Source of the DNA: JALOOB01 sp040766655
GTDB taxonomy: Bacteria > Chloroflexota > Anaerolineae > CG2-30-64-16
NCBI GenBank assembly: GCA_040766655.1
Contig: JAXGQB010000008.1
Coordinates: 186,001-250,000, forward strand
DNA: 64,000 nt
Reading direction: 5' to 3'
The notes below the pieces were generated by a model. The model was given only the letters and a program-made list of their open reading frames with translations, made no database searches and had not been told where the DNA came from. The position numbers were made by a program, and so were the translations under genes. How positions within the stretch are numbered: the stretch's first letter is position 1; each line of letters begins with the position of its first letter. This document shows positions 50,693 through 58,986 of the stretch, piece after piece.

Positions 50693-52249
50693 ATGGCAGT
50701 ACTGCCCGCGACGAACAGCATACCCCGCCTCGTGATCGGCGCAGCGCAGGGCCGCAGCGGCAAGACGACCGTCTCGCTGGGGCTCTGCGCTGCGCTGTCT
50801 GCCCGCGGGCTGGCCGTGCAGCCGTTCAAGAAGGGGCCGGATTACATCGACCCCTCGTGGCTGAGTGAGGCGGCCGGCCGCAGCTGCTGCTCACTCGACC
50901 CCTTCTTTCACCACGACGGCGGCGCGCTCGTCGACGCGTTCGTCTCCGGTTCTGCCGGCGCAGACATCGCGCTCGTTGAGGGCAACCACGGGCTGTATGA
51001 CAGCCTGGCCGAGGATGGGAGCGGCAGCACTGCCGCACTGGCCCGCCAACTCGATGCGCCGATCCTTCTGGTCATCAACGCGGCGCGCATGGGCCGCAGC
51101 GCCGCAGCGATGGTCCACGGGTATCTCACCTTCGAGCCCAGCACGCCGATCGCGGGCGTGATCCTCAACAACGTCGCGCGGGGCCGGCACGAGAGCAAGA
51201 TGCGCCAGGCGATCGAGCAGCATTGCGGCGTGCCCGTGCTGGGCGCGCTGCCGCGCGACGAAGGCCTTGCCATTCCCGACCGCCACCTGGGCCTCGTGCC
51301 GCGGTCCGAGCAGCAGTTGCGGTCGGAGCATGACGGGCTGCTGCCTGCGTTCGATGCCTGCCGCCAGGTGGTCGAACGCCACCTGGACGTCTCTGCGATC
51401 CTTCGCATAGCGCAAGAAGCTCCGGCCCTCCCGCGTCCGCTTTCCCTATCCCCAATTCCCTGTTCCCAGTTCTTGATCCCCAGTCCCCGATCCCCAGTCC
51501 CCATCGCCATCTTCCGGGACGCCGCATTCACGTTCTACTACCCCGAGAACCTGGCGGCATTGGAGGCCGCGGGCGCGGAGCTTGTGTACGTGGACGCACT
51601 GCGGGACCGCGAATTGCCTCGTGCGGATGCACTGGTCATCGGCGGCGGCTTCCCGGAGATGTTCATGGCGGAGCTGTCGGCCAACGAGGCGATGCGCCGA
51701 GCGGTGCGCGAGGCGGCGACGGCCGGGCTGCCGATCTACGCGGAGTGCGGCGGGCTGATGTACCTGTCGCGACGTATCATCTGGGGCGAGCAGTCGGCCG
51801 AGATGGTGGGCGTCCTGCCGTGTGACGTGGAGATGACCGGGCGGCCGCAGGGGCACGGCTACGTCGAGGCGGTTGTGGATGGGGACAATCCTTTCTTTCC
51901 CGTGGGCTCTGCGCTGCGCGGTCACGAATTCCACAACTCGCGGCTGGTTCATGTGGGGGAGGGGATGCGGACCGCGTATCGCCTCACGCGGGGCAACGGC
52001 ATGGGTGACGACCTGGAGGGGAGCAAGGGCAGCCGGGACGGCGGCCGAGACGGCTTGGTCCTGGCCACTGTGCTGGCATCATACACGCACCTGCACGCGG
52101 CCGGCGCGCCGGGTTGGGCAGCAGGCCTGGTAGAACGGGCGCGGCAATATTCGTCCCGTCGCGGCGCACCTGCGCCTGGACCCGAATCCGCATCCCGTCG
52201 GGGCGCACCTGCGTGTGCGCCCGATCAAGTACCTGGAGAAGGCCGATGA
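50693..52249 (+). CDS. dsrN: CbiA/CobB-family amidase, probably DsrN siroheme amidase
   Basis: A 518-residue glutamine-dependent amidotransferase. The N-terminal ATPase domain has VIGAAQGRSGKTTVSLG and KKGPDYIDPSWL. The C-terminal class-I glutaminase has the nucleophilic Cys in YAECGGLMYLSRR and a His in SYTHLHAAG. Cobyrinate a,c-diamide synthase is the general family name, but no other cobalamin gene is near, and DsrN, which amidates siroheme for DsrAB, fits the locus. A Pro/Ser-rich heptad insertion lies at about residues 250-272, and the tail carries a twice-repeated SRRGAPA. Confidence 0.85.
   Translation: MAVLPATNSIPRLVIGAAQGRSGKTTVSLGLCAALSARGLAVQPFKKGPDYIDPSWLSEAAGRSCCSLDPFFHHDGGALVDAFVSGSAGADIALVEGNHGLYDSLAEDGSGSTAALARQLDAPILLVINAARMGRSAAAMVHGYLTFEPSTPIAGVILNNVARGRHESKMRQAIEQHCGVPVLGALPRDEGLAIPDRHLGLVPRSEQQLRSEHDGLLPAFDACRQVVERHLDVSAILRIAQEAPALPRPLSLSPIPCSQFLIPSPRSPVPIAIFRDAAFTFYYPENLAALEAAGAELVYVDALRDRELPRADALVIGGGFPEMFMAELSANEAMRRAVREAATAGLPIYAECGGLMYLSRRIIWGEQSAEMVGVLPCDVEMTGRPQGHGYVEAVVDGDNPFFPVGSALRGHEFHNSRLVHVGEGMRTAYRLTRGNGMGDDLEGSKGSRDGGRDGLVLATVLASYTHLHAAGAPGWAAGLVERARQYSSRRGAPAPGPESASRRGAPACAPDQVPGEGR
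51443..51502. repeat. Heptanucleotide repeat inside dsrN
   Basis: CCCCAGT/CCCCGAT/CCCCAAT-type 7-base units are read in frame between the ATPase and glutaminase domains. It is the reverse complement of the family in the homoisocitrate dehydrogenase gene. Confidence 0.87.
52201..52222. repeat. GGGCGCAC/GTGCGCCC palindrome in the dsrN 3' end
   Basis: Eight-base perfect arms lie in the last 20 codons of dsrN. Copies of the same family follow in hemA at 52439-52462 and 52536-52557. Confidence 0.75.
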
Positions 52250-53730
52250 CCGGGCAGGCGGGCGGGTCGGCGGGCGGGCGGCCCGGCGGGCTGTGCGTAG
52301 TCGGCGTCAATCACGAGATGGCGCCCGTGGAGGTGCGGGAGCGGCTGGCGTTCGGGCCCGAACGGCTGCCCCTCGCGCTGGCCGCGCTGCAGGCCGTGTT
52401 GGCGTCCGATGGCGACAAGTGGGGCGCACACGCAGATGGGGGCGCACACACAGGTGCGCCCCTACGCGAGCCGGGTAGTGATGGAGGCGCGGGTGCAGGT
52501 GTGCTCCCATGCGATGAGGGTAATGACGCAGTCGAGGGCGCACACACAGGTGCGCCCGTACGGAATGCGGACGCGGCCGAGGTCGTCATTCTCTCCACGT
52601 GCAATCGCACGGAGGTGCATGCCTGGACCGGGGACGGTGACTGCTGCCAGGCGCAGCGGGCGGGCGCCGCCATTCGCGAGTACCTGGCGGAGCGCGGGGG
52701 CCTTGAGCCGGCGGCCGCGTGCGACTCCTTCTATGTCCACTACGGTGATGACGCCGCGCGGCACCTGTTGCGTGTAGCCGCAGGCCTGGACTCTCTGGTT
52801 ATCGGCGAGAATGAGATCCTGGGCCAGGTGAAGGCCGCGTTTGAGCAGGCGCACGCGGTGGGAACGACAGGCCCCGTACTGTCGACTCTGTTCCGCTTCG
52901 CAATTAAGGCCGGGAAGCGCGTGCGGAGCGAGACGGAGATCGGCCGGGTCGCGCTGTCAGTGGCGACCATCGTCGTGGAGATGGCACGGGAGACGTTCGG
53001 GTCGCTATCCGAACGCACCGCACTGCTGATCGGCGCGGGAAAGATGAGCAGCATCGCGGGCCAGGCGCTGGTGCGCGCGGGGCTGCGCTGCGTCCTGGTG
53101 GCCAATCGCACCTTCGACCGCGCGCAGCGCCTTGCTACCTGCCTGGGCGGTCGCGCCGTGCGCTTCGATGCACTCGACGAGAACCTGGCGACGGCCGACA
53201 TCGTGATCTGCTCCACCGGCGCGCCGCACGTGGTCCTGCACGCGGACGCGGTGCGCCGCGCGGTCTCCCACCGGTCACCCGGAAGCTTGCTCGTCGTCGA
53301 CCTGGCCGTGCCCCGGGACGTTGAGTCGTCAATTGCGGACATCCCGGCCGTGCGCCTGGCCGACATCGATGACCTTGAAGCGCTGGTGCAGGCCAATCAC
53401 CCGCTGGGCGTGGCAGTGCGGGAGGAGGCCGAGAGGATCGTGCAGGAGGAATTGGATGGCTTCAGGTCGTGGCAGGGCGCCCGGTGCTGTGTGTCGGTGA
53501 TCCAGGCCCTTCGCGAGCGCGCAGAGGCGATCTGCGAGGCCGAGGTCGCGAAGACATTGCCACGATTAGGCGATCTCACGCCGCAGCAACAGGACGCAGT
53601 CGCGGCGATGGCCCGCGCAGTGGCCAATAAACTCCTGCACGAACCCATCGTCAACCTCAAGGAGCCCCCGGACGGCAGTACGCCGGATGAGTATGCCGAT
53701 CTGACCGGGAAGCTGTTCGGGCTGAACTGA
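52246..53730 (+). CDS. hemA: Glutamyl-tRNA reductase
   Basis: A 494-residue enzyme making glutamate semialdehyde from glutamyl-tRNA. VVGVNHEMAPVEVRERLAF, the catalytic Cys in ILSTCNRTEVHAW, LDSLVIGENEILGQVKAAF and the NADPH-binding LLIGAGKMSSIAGQAL are conserved. Between the first helix and the catalytic Cys there is an extra stretch of about 50 residues with a twice-repeated GAHTGAP, produced by palindromic repeats. The ATG overlaps the dsrN stop as ATGA, coupling tetrapyrrole entry to siroheme modification. Confidence 0.93.
   Translation: MTGQAGGSAGGRPGGLCVVGVNHEMAPVEVRERLAFGPERLPLALAALQAVLASDGDKWGAHADGGAHTGAPLREPGSDGGAGAGVLPCDEGNDAVEGAHTGAPVRNADAAEVVILSTCNRTEVHAWTGDGDCCQAQRAGAAIREYLAERGGLEPAAACDSFYVHYGDDAARHLLRVAAGLDSLVIGENEILGQVKAAFEQAHAVGTTGPVLSTLFRFAIKAGKRVRSETEIGRVALSVATIVVEMARETFGSLSERTALLIGAGKMSSIAGQALVRAGLRCVLVANRTFDRAQRLATCLGGRAVRFDALDENLATADIVICSTGAPHVVLHADAVRRAVSHRSPGSLLVVDLAVPRDVESSIADIPAVRLADIDDLEALVQANHPLGVAVREEAERIVQEELDGFRSWQGARCCVSVIQALRERAEAICEAEVAKTLPRLGDLTPQQQDAVAAMARAVANKLLHEPIVNLKEPPDGSTPDEYADLTGKLFGLN
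52439..52557. repeat. Pair of GGGCGCAC/GTGCGCCC palindromes inside hemA
   Basis: Two hairpins (52439-52462 and 52536-52557) share the core GGGCGCACACACAGGTGCG and are in the same frame, giving the repeated GAHTGAP. Confidence 0.87.
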
Positions 53731-53753
53731 CGGCTGGCGAGGGCGCGCAGCCC

Positions 53754-53786
53754 ACGTGCCGGGCACTTCCGAAGTGCCCGGCACGT
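53754..53786. repeat. GTGCCGGGCAC-type palindrome after hemA
   Basis: Sixteen-base perfect arms (ACGTGCCGGGCACTTC and its complement) surround one base between the convergent hemA and GH31 genes. It may act as a bidirectional 3'-end structure. Nothing else is seen in 53731-53913. Confidence 0.82.
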
Positions 53787-53913
53787 ACTTAATTTTGGCC
53801 CTTTGTGGGCGCAACCAGACCGGAGTGCCGGTACGTCCTATTGCCTCAGGCGTTGCGATGCCGCCAACAACTGGCCACGCGGAGCGCCGGCGCGGCTGGC
53901 ACACCGGCCAACA

Positions 53914-55965
53914 TCAGAAGGCACGCGTCTCGACCACCGGCGTGGGAACGGGCAACTCGTCGGTGTTGATGCGCACGGATGGGCCGAGCGGCACAGACTC
54001 GCCTGCGCGGCCGTACAGGGGGAGCACGTCCAGCGGCGCAATGGTGTCGATCAGCTGCGGACCGTGGATCACTTCGCCTGTCCACCAGTCCGTCCACGCG
54101 CCCTCGGGCAGGTAGAAGCGCACGCGGCCGCCTGACTGCAGCACCGGCGCAACCAGCAACGCGGGCCCCAGCATGTACTGCTCCTCGAAATTCCAGGCCA
54201 GGGGTTCATCAGGGAAGGCGAGCGGCATCGCGCGCATGACGGGCAGGCCTGTCTCCGAGGCCTCGGCCGCGCATTGCTCCAGGTAGGGCAGCAGGCGATA
54301 GCGCAGATCGATCCAGTCCCGCACGATCGCCTCCGCCTCCGCGCCGAACTCCCACGGCTCCCGGACCGACTGGCCGTGGAAGCGCGTGTGCGAGCTGAGC
54401 ACGCCCACCTGGGTCGAGCGGATGAAGAATTCGGGGGTGGGCTTGCCGCCGTGCAGCGACGAGAACCCGCCGATGTCGTGGGTGTGGAAGGGCACGCCGC
54501 TCATGCCCCACGAGAGGCCGCCGCGGATGCTTCCTGCCAGTCCTTCCCAGTCGCCCTGCGGGTCGCCGCCCCACTGGACGGGGTAGCGCTGGCTGCCGGT
54601 CCAGCCGGCCCGGCCCCACACCAGGGCGCCGCTGGGACCCAATTTGGCAGTCGCCTCGTAGACGCAGCGGTTGTAGAGCAGGGGATAGGCGTTGTGTAGC
54701 CGTCGGCCCGTCTCGCCGTTCGACGCCACGACCTCAAGCGGCACGTGCTCGCCGAAGTCGGTCTTCATCACGTCCACGCCCACGTCGAACAGCTCCCGGT
54801 GCTTCTCGATCCACCAGGCATAGGCGTCGGGATTGGTGAAGTCGAGCGCGGAACTGGGCGGCAGCGGGGTGAGGATTTCGCCGAAGGTCTCCTGCTCCCA
54901 GCCGCGCACCGCGGTCCTGCCGTCCGCTTCCTTGAGCAGGTAGCCCTGTGCCTCGAGCCAGGGGAAGAGCGGCGCATGGACTGAGATGTAGGGATACTCC
55001 CACACGCACAGCCGGAATCCCAGCGCCTTGATTTCCGCGGCGAAGGCCGCCGGATCGGGATAGCGCTCCTCGTCCCATACGAAGGCGAAGCGTTCCTCCA
55101 GCTTGAGCCAGGCGCGGCCGTCCAGCGTGATGACGTCGCACGGGATGCCGCGATCGCGCATCCCTCTGGCCGCGTCCAGCGCCTCGTCCGCGGTGCGATA
55201 ATAGCACCGTGACAGCCAGACGCCGAAGCTCCAGCGCGGGAGCTCTGGTGCACGGCCGGTGAGGTCCGTGTAACGCGCGATCATCGCGGCAGGCGTGTCT
55301 GCTGCGATGAGGAAGAGGTCCATCACCGAATCTGCCACCTGCACCGCATAGGAGCGGTAGGACCATTGGCCAAAGCCCACGCCGTGGTTGACGATCGCGG
55401 TCGTGTGGGTGAACACCCCCCAGCCGGCCGGGCTCCAGGCGAAGGGCGCATTTTTGTACGAATCCTCGCAGTTGACGCCCAGCGCGTCCAGCGAGACCGA
55501 AGTGATCATCTGCCCGCGCTTGTTCAGCGGCCCCCACTTCTCGCCCAGCCCGTAGACCGGCTCGCCACTCTGCAGGCCGAACGCGGCCCACCAGCCTTCC
55601 TTGCCCACGCCGATCGGCGGGACGCGCCAGCCGCCGGAGATGTGGCCGTCCGTGGTGGACTCGAGGAGGAGTTCGCCCTCCTGGCACAGGCGCAGGCGCA
55701 GCGGCCCGGGGGCCAACTCGATCGCGAGCGTCCCGCAGGAGAGGCAGTAGCCGTCTCCCTCGCGGACGACATCGACCTCCACCGGCACCGGCCCTTCGAC
55801 CAGCAGCCCGTAATCGATGCGATCGTCGACGCCGAACTTCAGGCGAAGGATGTCCGGCGCATAGAACGTGACCTCGAGTGGCCCGGCGTCGGTCATGAAG
55901 GCCGCGCCGCCCGGCACGCCGTCGATCAGGGCCAGTGTCTCAACGCGCTTGACTTGTGGCAGCAT
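53914..55965 (-). CDS. GH31 family alpha-glycosidase (YicI/alpha-xylosidase type)
   Basis: A 683-residue glycoside hydrolase. The nucleophile lies in VDVMKTDFGEHVP, the acid/base region in PVQWGGDPQGDWEG, and GGLSWGMSGVPFHTHDIGGF completes the active site. SFGVWLSRCYYRTADEAL and the VITLDGRAWLKLEERFAFVWD-like strand resemble YicI. It has no signal peptide, so it acts on imported oligosaccharides, probably alpha-xylosides or alpha-glucosides. It is the distal gene of the sugar cluster. Confidence 0.88.
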   Translation of the reverse strand: MLPQVKRVETLALIDGVPGGAAFMTDAGPLEVTFYAPDILRLKFGVDDRIDYGLLVEGPVPVEVDVVREGDGYCLSCGTLAIELAPGPLRLRLCQEGELLLESTTDGHISGGWRVPPIGVGKEGWWAAFGLQSGEPVYGLGEKWGPLNKRGQMITSVSLDALGVNCEDSYKNAPFAWSPAGWGVFTHTTAIVNHGVGFGQWSYRSYAVQVADSVMDLFLIAADTPAAMIARYTDLTGRAPELPRWSFGVWLSRCYYRTADEALDAARGMRDRGIPCDVITLDGRAWLKLEERFAFVWDEERYPDPAAFAAEIKALGFRLCVWEYPYISVHAPLFPWLEAQGYLLKEADGRTAVRGWEQETFGEILTPLPPSSALDFTNPDAYAWWIEKHRELFDVGVDVMKTDFGEHVPLEVVASNGETGRRLHNAYPLLYNRCVYEATAKLGPSGALVWGRAGWTGSQRYPVQWGGDPQGDWEGLAGSIRGGLSWGMSGVPFHTHDIGGFSSLHGGKPTPEFFIRSTQVGVLSSHTRFHGQSVREPWEFGAEAEAIVRDWIDLRYRLLPYLEQCAAEASETGLPVMRAMPLAFPDEPLAWNFEEQYMLGPALLVAPVLQSGGRVRFYLPEGAWTDWWTGEVIHGPQLIDTIAPLDVLPLYGRAGESVPLGPSVRINTDELPVPTPVVETRAF

Positions 55966-55983
55966 TGCTTCCTCAACGTGGGT

Positions 55984-56085
55984 GCTGGATACTGGATACT
56001 GGGGACCAGGGACTGGGGACTGGGGACCGGAGCTTACTTCTCAGCTTCCAGCATCCGGCGTCCAGCATCCGGTATCCAGTATCCG
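55984..56085. repeat. Mixed heptanucleotide and CTGGATA repeat hairpin
   Basis: CTGGATACTGGATACTGG and GGGGACT units are followed by CCAGCATCC and CCAGTATCC units that are complementary to the first. It fills most of the gap between the transaldolase-like and GH31 genes. Confidence 0.85.
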
Positions 56086-56093
56086 GCCGGCCG

Positions 56094-56756
56094 TCATTCG
56101 TAGGGTGTCTGATCCCAGAAGGAGCAGAAACGCTTCAATCCCTCGTCGGTGTAGGGATGGGCGACCATCTCCTTGTAGACCGCCAGGCCCGCGGTCACGA
56201 TGTCCGCGCCCGCCACGGCTGCGTCGACGACCTGGCGTCCGTTGCGCACCGCGCTGACGATGATCTCCGTCGGAAACTCGTAGTTGTCCCGCATCATCAC
56301 GATCTCCTGGATGAAGTGGACGGTCTCCTCGCCGCTGGATTCCTTCCAGCCGATGAAGGGCGAGACGAAGGTCGCGCCGAGGCGCATGGCCTGGAGGGCC
56401 TGCGAGCCGGAGAAGACGAGCGTCGAGTTGACCCGGATGCCTTCGACGTAGAGCTCGCGCAGCGCGCGGAAGCCGGGCTCCGTCGCGGGCAGCTTGATCA
56501 CGAAGTTGGGGCTGATTGCAGCGAGCTTCCGGGCCTCGGCCACCATCTCGCGCCAGTCCGTGTGATGCGGGTTCACCTCGACCGACACGGGCAGATCCGT
56601 GCCCTCGAAGATTTGCGCGATCTCGCGGATCACGCGCTGGAACGGCTTGCCGGAGGCCTGCACGTGGCGAGGATTTGTCGTCACGCCGTCAATGGCCACC
56701 ATCTCCAGCGCGTACTTGATCTCGTCGGTGATGGCGCTATCCAGGAAGAATTTCAT
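56094..56756 (-). CDS. Transaldolase / fructose-6-phosphate aldolase-like protein
   Basis: A 220-residue TalC-type aldolase with KFFLDSAITDEIKYAL, GVTTNPRHV, the Schiff-base Lys in NFVIKLPAT, and NSTLVFSGSQALQA. Decameric small transaldolases and F6P aldolases share this length. It follows the sugar permease genes, so it may cleave the ketose phosphate formed from the imported sugar. The ATG at 56756 has GGAGG nine bases upstream; a GTG at 56765 sits directly on that site. Confidence 0.82.
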   Translation of the reverse strand: MKFFLDSAITDEIKYALEMVAIDGVTTNPRHVQASGKPFQRVIREIAQIFEGTDLPVSVEVNPHHTDWREMVAEARKLAAISPNFVIKLPATEPGFRALRELYVEGIRVNSTLVFSGSQALQAMRLGATFVSPFIGWKESSGEETVHFIQEIVMMRDNYEFPTEIIVSAVRNGRQVVDAAVAGADIVTAGLAVYKEMVAHPYTDEGLKRFCSFWDQTPYE

Positions 56757-56771
56757 CGATGACACCCTCCT

Positions 56772-57854
56772 CTATTTCATTCCGGTGGTTGCGATGCCGG
56801 TGGTGATGTACTTCTGCAGGAACGCGAAGACGAGGCTGATGGGGATCAGGGTCAACACGGTCATCGCCAGGATGTAGTTCCACTGCACGTTGAGCTCGCC
56901 CTGGAAGGCGTTGAGCCCGACCTGCAGCGTAAACAGCTCCGATTTGCTCACCACGATGAGCGGCCAAAGGAAGTCGTTCCAGCGCCACATCACCGAGAAG
57001 ATCGTGAGCACCGCGAGCGCAGGGGCTGCCAGCGGCAGGACGATCTGCGAGAAGATGCGCCACTCGCTCGCCCCGTCGATGCGGGCCGATTCGAGCAGCT
57101 CGTCCGGGATCGTGAGCATGTACTGCCGCAGCAGAAAGACGCCGGTGGGCGTGGCGGCGCCCGGGATGATCAGGCCCCACAGGTTGTTGACCCAACCGAC
57201 CTTGGCGATCACCAGGAAGGCTGGCACCATGATGACCGTGACGGGGACCATCAGCGTGGCGATCATGACGAGGAAGATGGCGTCCCGGCCAGCGTAGCGA
57301 TACTTGCTCAGCCCGAACGCGGCCATGCTGTTGATCAGCAGCGTCACGAGCGTCGCACCGACGGTCACCACCACGGTATTGCGCAGGTAAACCCAGAACG
57401 GATAGCGCTCGACTGCGTCGGTGTAGTTGTTGAGGCTGAAGTAAACGCTCTTGACCGGCTCGCGGGTGTTGATGTTGACTCTGATCAGCCCGGCCTCAGG
57501 GTCGGCCGGATCGATCATGCGCGCCTCCAGGCCGATCCGATTCACCTGTGCCAGGCGCCGTACGCTGCCGTCCTCGAAGGTGACGTCGTAGAGCTCCAGG
57601 GGCTTGTCATAACCGGGGACCACGGCCGTCTCTCGGCGCAAGGGCAGGAAGGTGGGCGGGAAGTCGTACAGCCCCTCGATGGGCTTGAAAGACGACATCA
57701 CCAGCCAGACCACCGGCCCGAACATGATGACGGTGCCCAGGACCAGGTAGAGATAGGTAATCAGGTCGGCGGTCGACGCCTTTTTGCGGCCCTGGCGGCG
57801 TAGCAGGAACCCCGCGATGCCCGTGCGCGGCTGATTTGAGGTTGTTGAACTCAT
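56772..57854 (-). CDS. Carbohydrate ABC transporter permease (MalG-like)
   Basis: A 360-residue permease with six main helices and an EAA loop in ELLESARIDGASEWRIF. An unusually long periplasmic insertion of about 90 residues (about 55-145) follows the first helix. It ends next to the transaldolase gene and follows the MalF-like gene by 18 bases. Confidence 0.9.
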   Translation of the reverse strand: MSSTTSNQPRTGIAGFLLRRQGRKKASTADLITYLYLVLGTVIMFGPVVWLVMSSFKPIEGLYDFPPTFLPLRRETAVVPGYDKPLELYDVTFEDGSVRRLAQVNRIGLEARMIDPADPEAGLIRVNINTREPVKSVYFSLNNYTDAVERYPFWVYLRNTVVVTVGATLVTLLINSMAAFGLSKYRYAGRDAIFLVMIATLMVPVTVIMVPAFLVIAKVGWVNNLWGLIIPGAATPTGVFLLRQYMLTIPDELLESARIDGASEWRIFSQIVLPLAAPALAVLTIFSVMWRWNDFLWPLIVVSKSELFTLQVGLNAFQGELNVQWNYILAMTVLTLIPISLVFAFLQKYITTGIATTGMK

Positions 57855-57872
57855 CAGGTTGTCCCCTTTCCG

Positions 57873-58898
57873 TCAGGCTGCATCGGACTCACGGCCCAGC
57901 CGAAGCTGGCCGATAGTCAGCACCATCAGAACCACGGCCAGGATGATCGAGGCGGCAGCGGCCAGGCCGTACTGCCGGTGCTCGAATCCGGTGCGGTAGA
58001 TGTACTGCACGATGTACAAGGTGGCCGTGCCCGGCCCACCGTTGGTGAGCACGTAGACGACGTCGAACACCTGAACCGCCCTGATCAGCGCAAGAACCAG
58101 GACCACGACCATGGTGGGCATCAGGAGCGGCAGGGTGATGAAGCGGAATCCGCTCCATTTTGCTGCGCCATCCAGGGCTCCGGCCTCGTAGAGCTCGGCC
58201 GGGATCGACTGCAGGCCAGCCAGCAGGATCAGGGTGAAGAAGCCCATCTGGGCCCACACGCTGACCATGATGACCCAGATGCGGGCCCAATTGGGCTCCA
58301 GTAGGAAGGCCACGGTCTTGAGGCCGAGCCCACTGAGCAGCGCGTTCAGCAACCCGTACTGGTCCTGGAGGATCCATTTCCAGATCAGCGCGACCACCAC
58401 CGGCGAAAGCAACACCGGGTAGAAGAAGACGCTGCGGAAGAAGCCGCGGCCCCAGATGGGTCGATTCAAGGACAGGGCCGTCACCAGCGCGGCCAGCACC
58501 ATGATGCCCACCTGGCCGACCACGAAGACCGCCGTGTTCATCATGCCGCGCCAGAAGAGGTCCTCACGACAGGTCGTGATGTCGGCGTAGTTGGCGCAGT
58601 CCATGATGCGGGAGAGATTCTCGGTGCCGACCCAGGCGCGATTTTCCAGGAGAATCGAATCCCCGCTGGTGAAGCCGAAGTAGAAGTTCAGCAACATGGG
58701 CAGGAGGATAAAGATGCCGAAGACGAGGAGGTTCGGCAGCACGAAGATGTAGCCCATGTTCTTGAAGCCGAGCAGCTTCTGCAACGGGACGAACAGGACG
58801 TCTCCCAGCGACATCAGCCCGTTGAAGAACCGCAGCAGCAGGTCGCTCGGTTTCGTCTTGACGCGGGTGGCAGATGAGCCAGCGCTTGGTGTTGTCAT
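57873..58898 (-). CDS. Carbohydrate ABC transporter permease (MalF-like)
   Basis: A 341-residue permease with the EAA loop in PAELYEAGALDGAAKWSGF and family segments GFFRSVFFYPVLLSPVV and VFDVVYVLTNGGPG. The ATG at 58898 has GGAG eight bases upstream; the longer upstream frame crosses a hairpin repeat. The pair has no ATPase gene in the window, so a shared MsmK/UgpC-type ATPase is likely. Confidence 0.9.
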   Translation of the reverse strand: MTTPSAGSSATRVKTKPSDLLLRFFNGLMSLGDVLFVPLQKLLGFKNMGYIFVLPNLLVFGIFILLPMLLNFYFGFTSGDSILLENRAWVGTENLSRIMDCANYADITTCREDLFWRGMMNTAVFVVGQVGIMVLAALVTALSLNRPIWGRGFFRSVFFYPVLLSPVVVALIWKWILQDQYGLLNALLSGLGLKTVAFLLEPNWARIWVIMVSVWAQMGFFTLILLAGLQSIPAELYEAGALDGAAKWSGFRFITLPLLMPTMVVVLVLALIRAVQVFDVVYVLTNGGPGTATLYIVQYIYRTGFEHRQYGLAAAASIILAVVLMVLTIGQLRLGRESDAA

Positions 58899-58913
58899 GG
58901 TCGTCGCTCCAGA

Positions 58914-58973
58914 CTGGATACTGGATACTGAGAGCTGGAAGCCAGTGTCTGGCTTCCAGCATCCAGTATCCAG
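58914..58973. repeat. Hairpin between binding protein and permease genes
   Basis: An inner perfect stem (CTGGAAGCCAG with CTGGCTTCCAG, three-base loop) is extended by CTGGATACTGGAT and ATCCAGTATCCAG. It lies just after the binding-protein stop and may retain more mRNA for the binding protein than for the permeases. Confidence 0.82.
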
Positions 58974-58986
58974 CAGTCGACTGTTA

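Noticed and set aside
50693..52249. Cobyrinate a,c-diamide synthase for vitamin B12
   Set aside because: No other cobalamin gene is nearby, and the position between a DsrE-like/ferredoxin pair and hemA in a dsr island fits DsrN better. The family alone does not exclude CbiA.
53914..55965. GH31 enzyme as a sulfoquinovosidase feeding sulfite production
   Set aside because: I looked for the QDWxGxR-type sulfonate-binding segment of YihQ and did not see it. The active-site region instead resembles YicI-type alpha-xylosidases.
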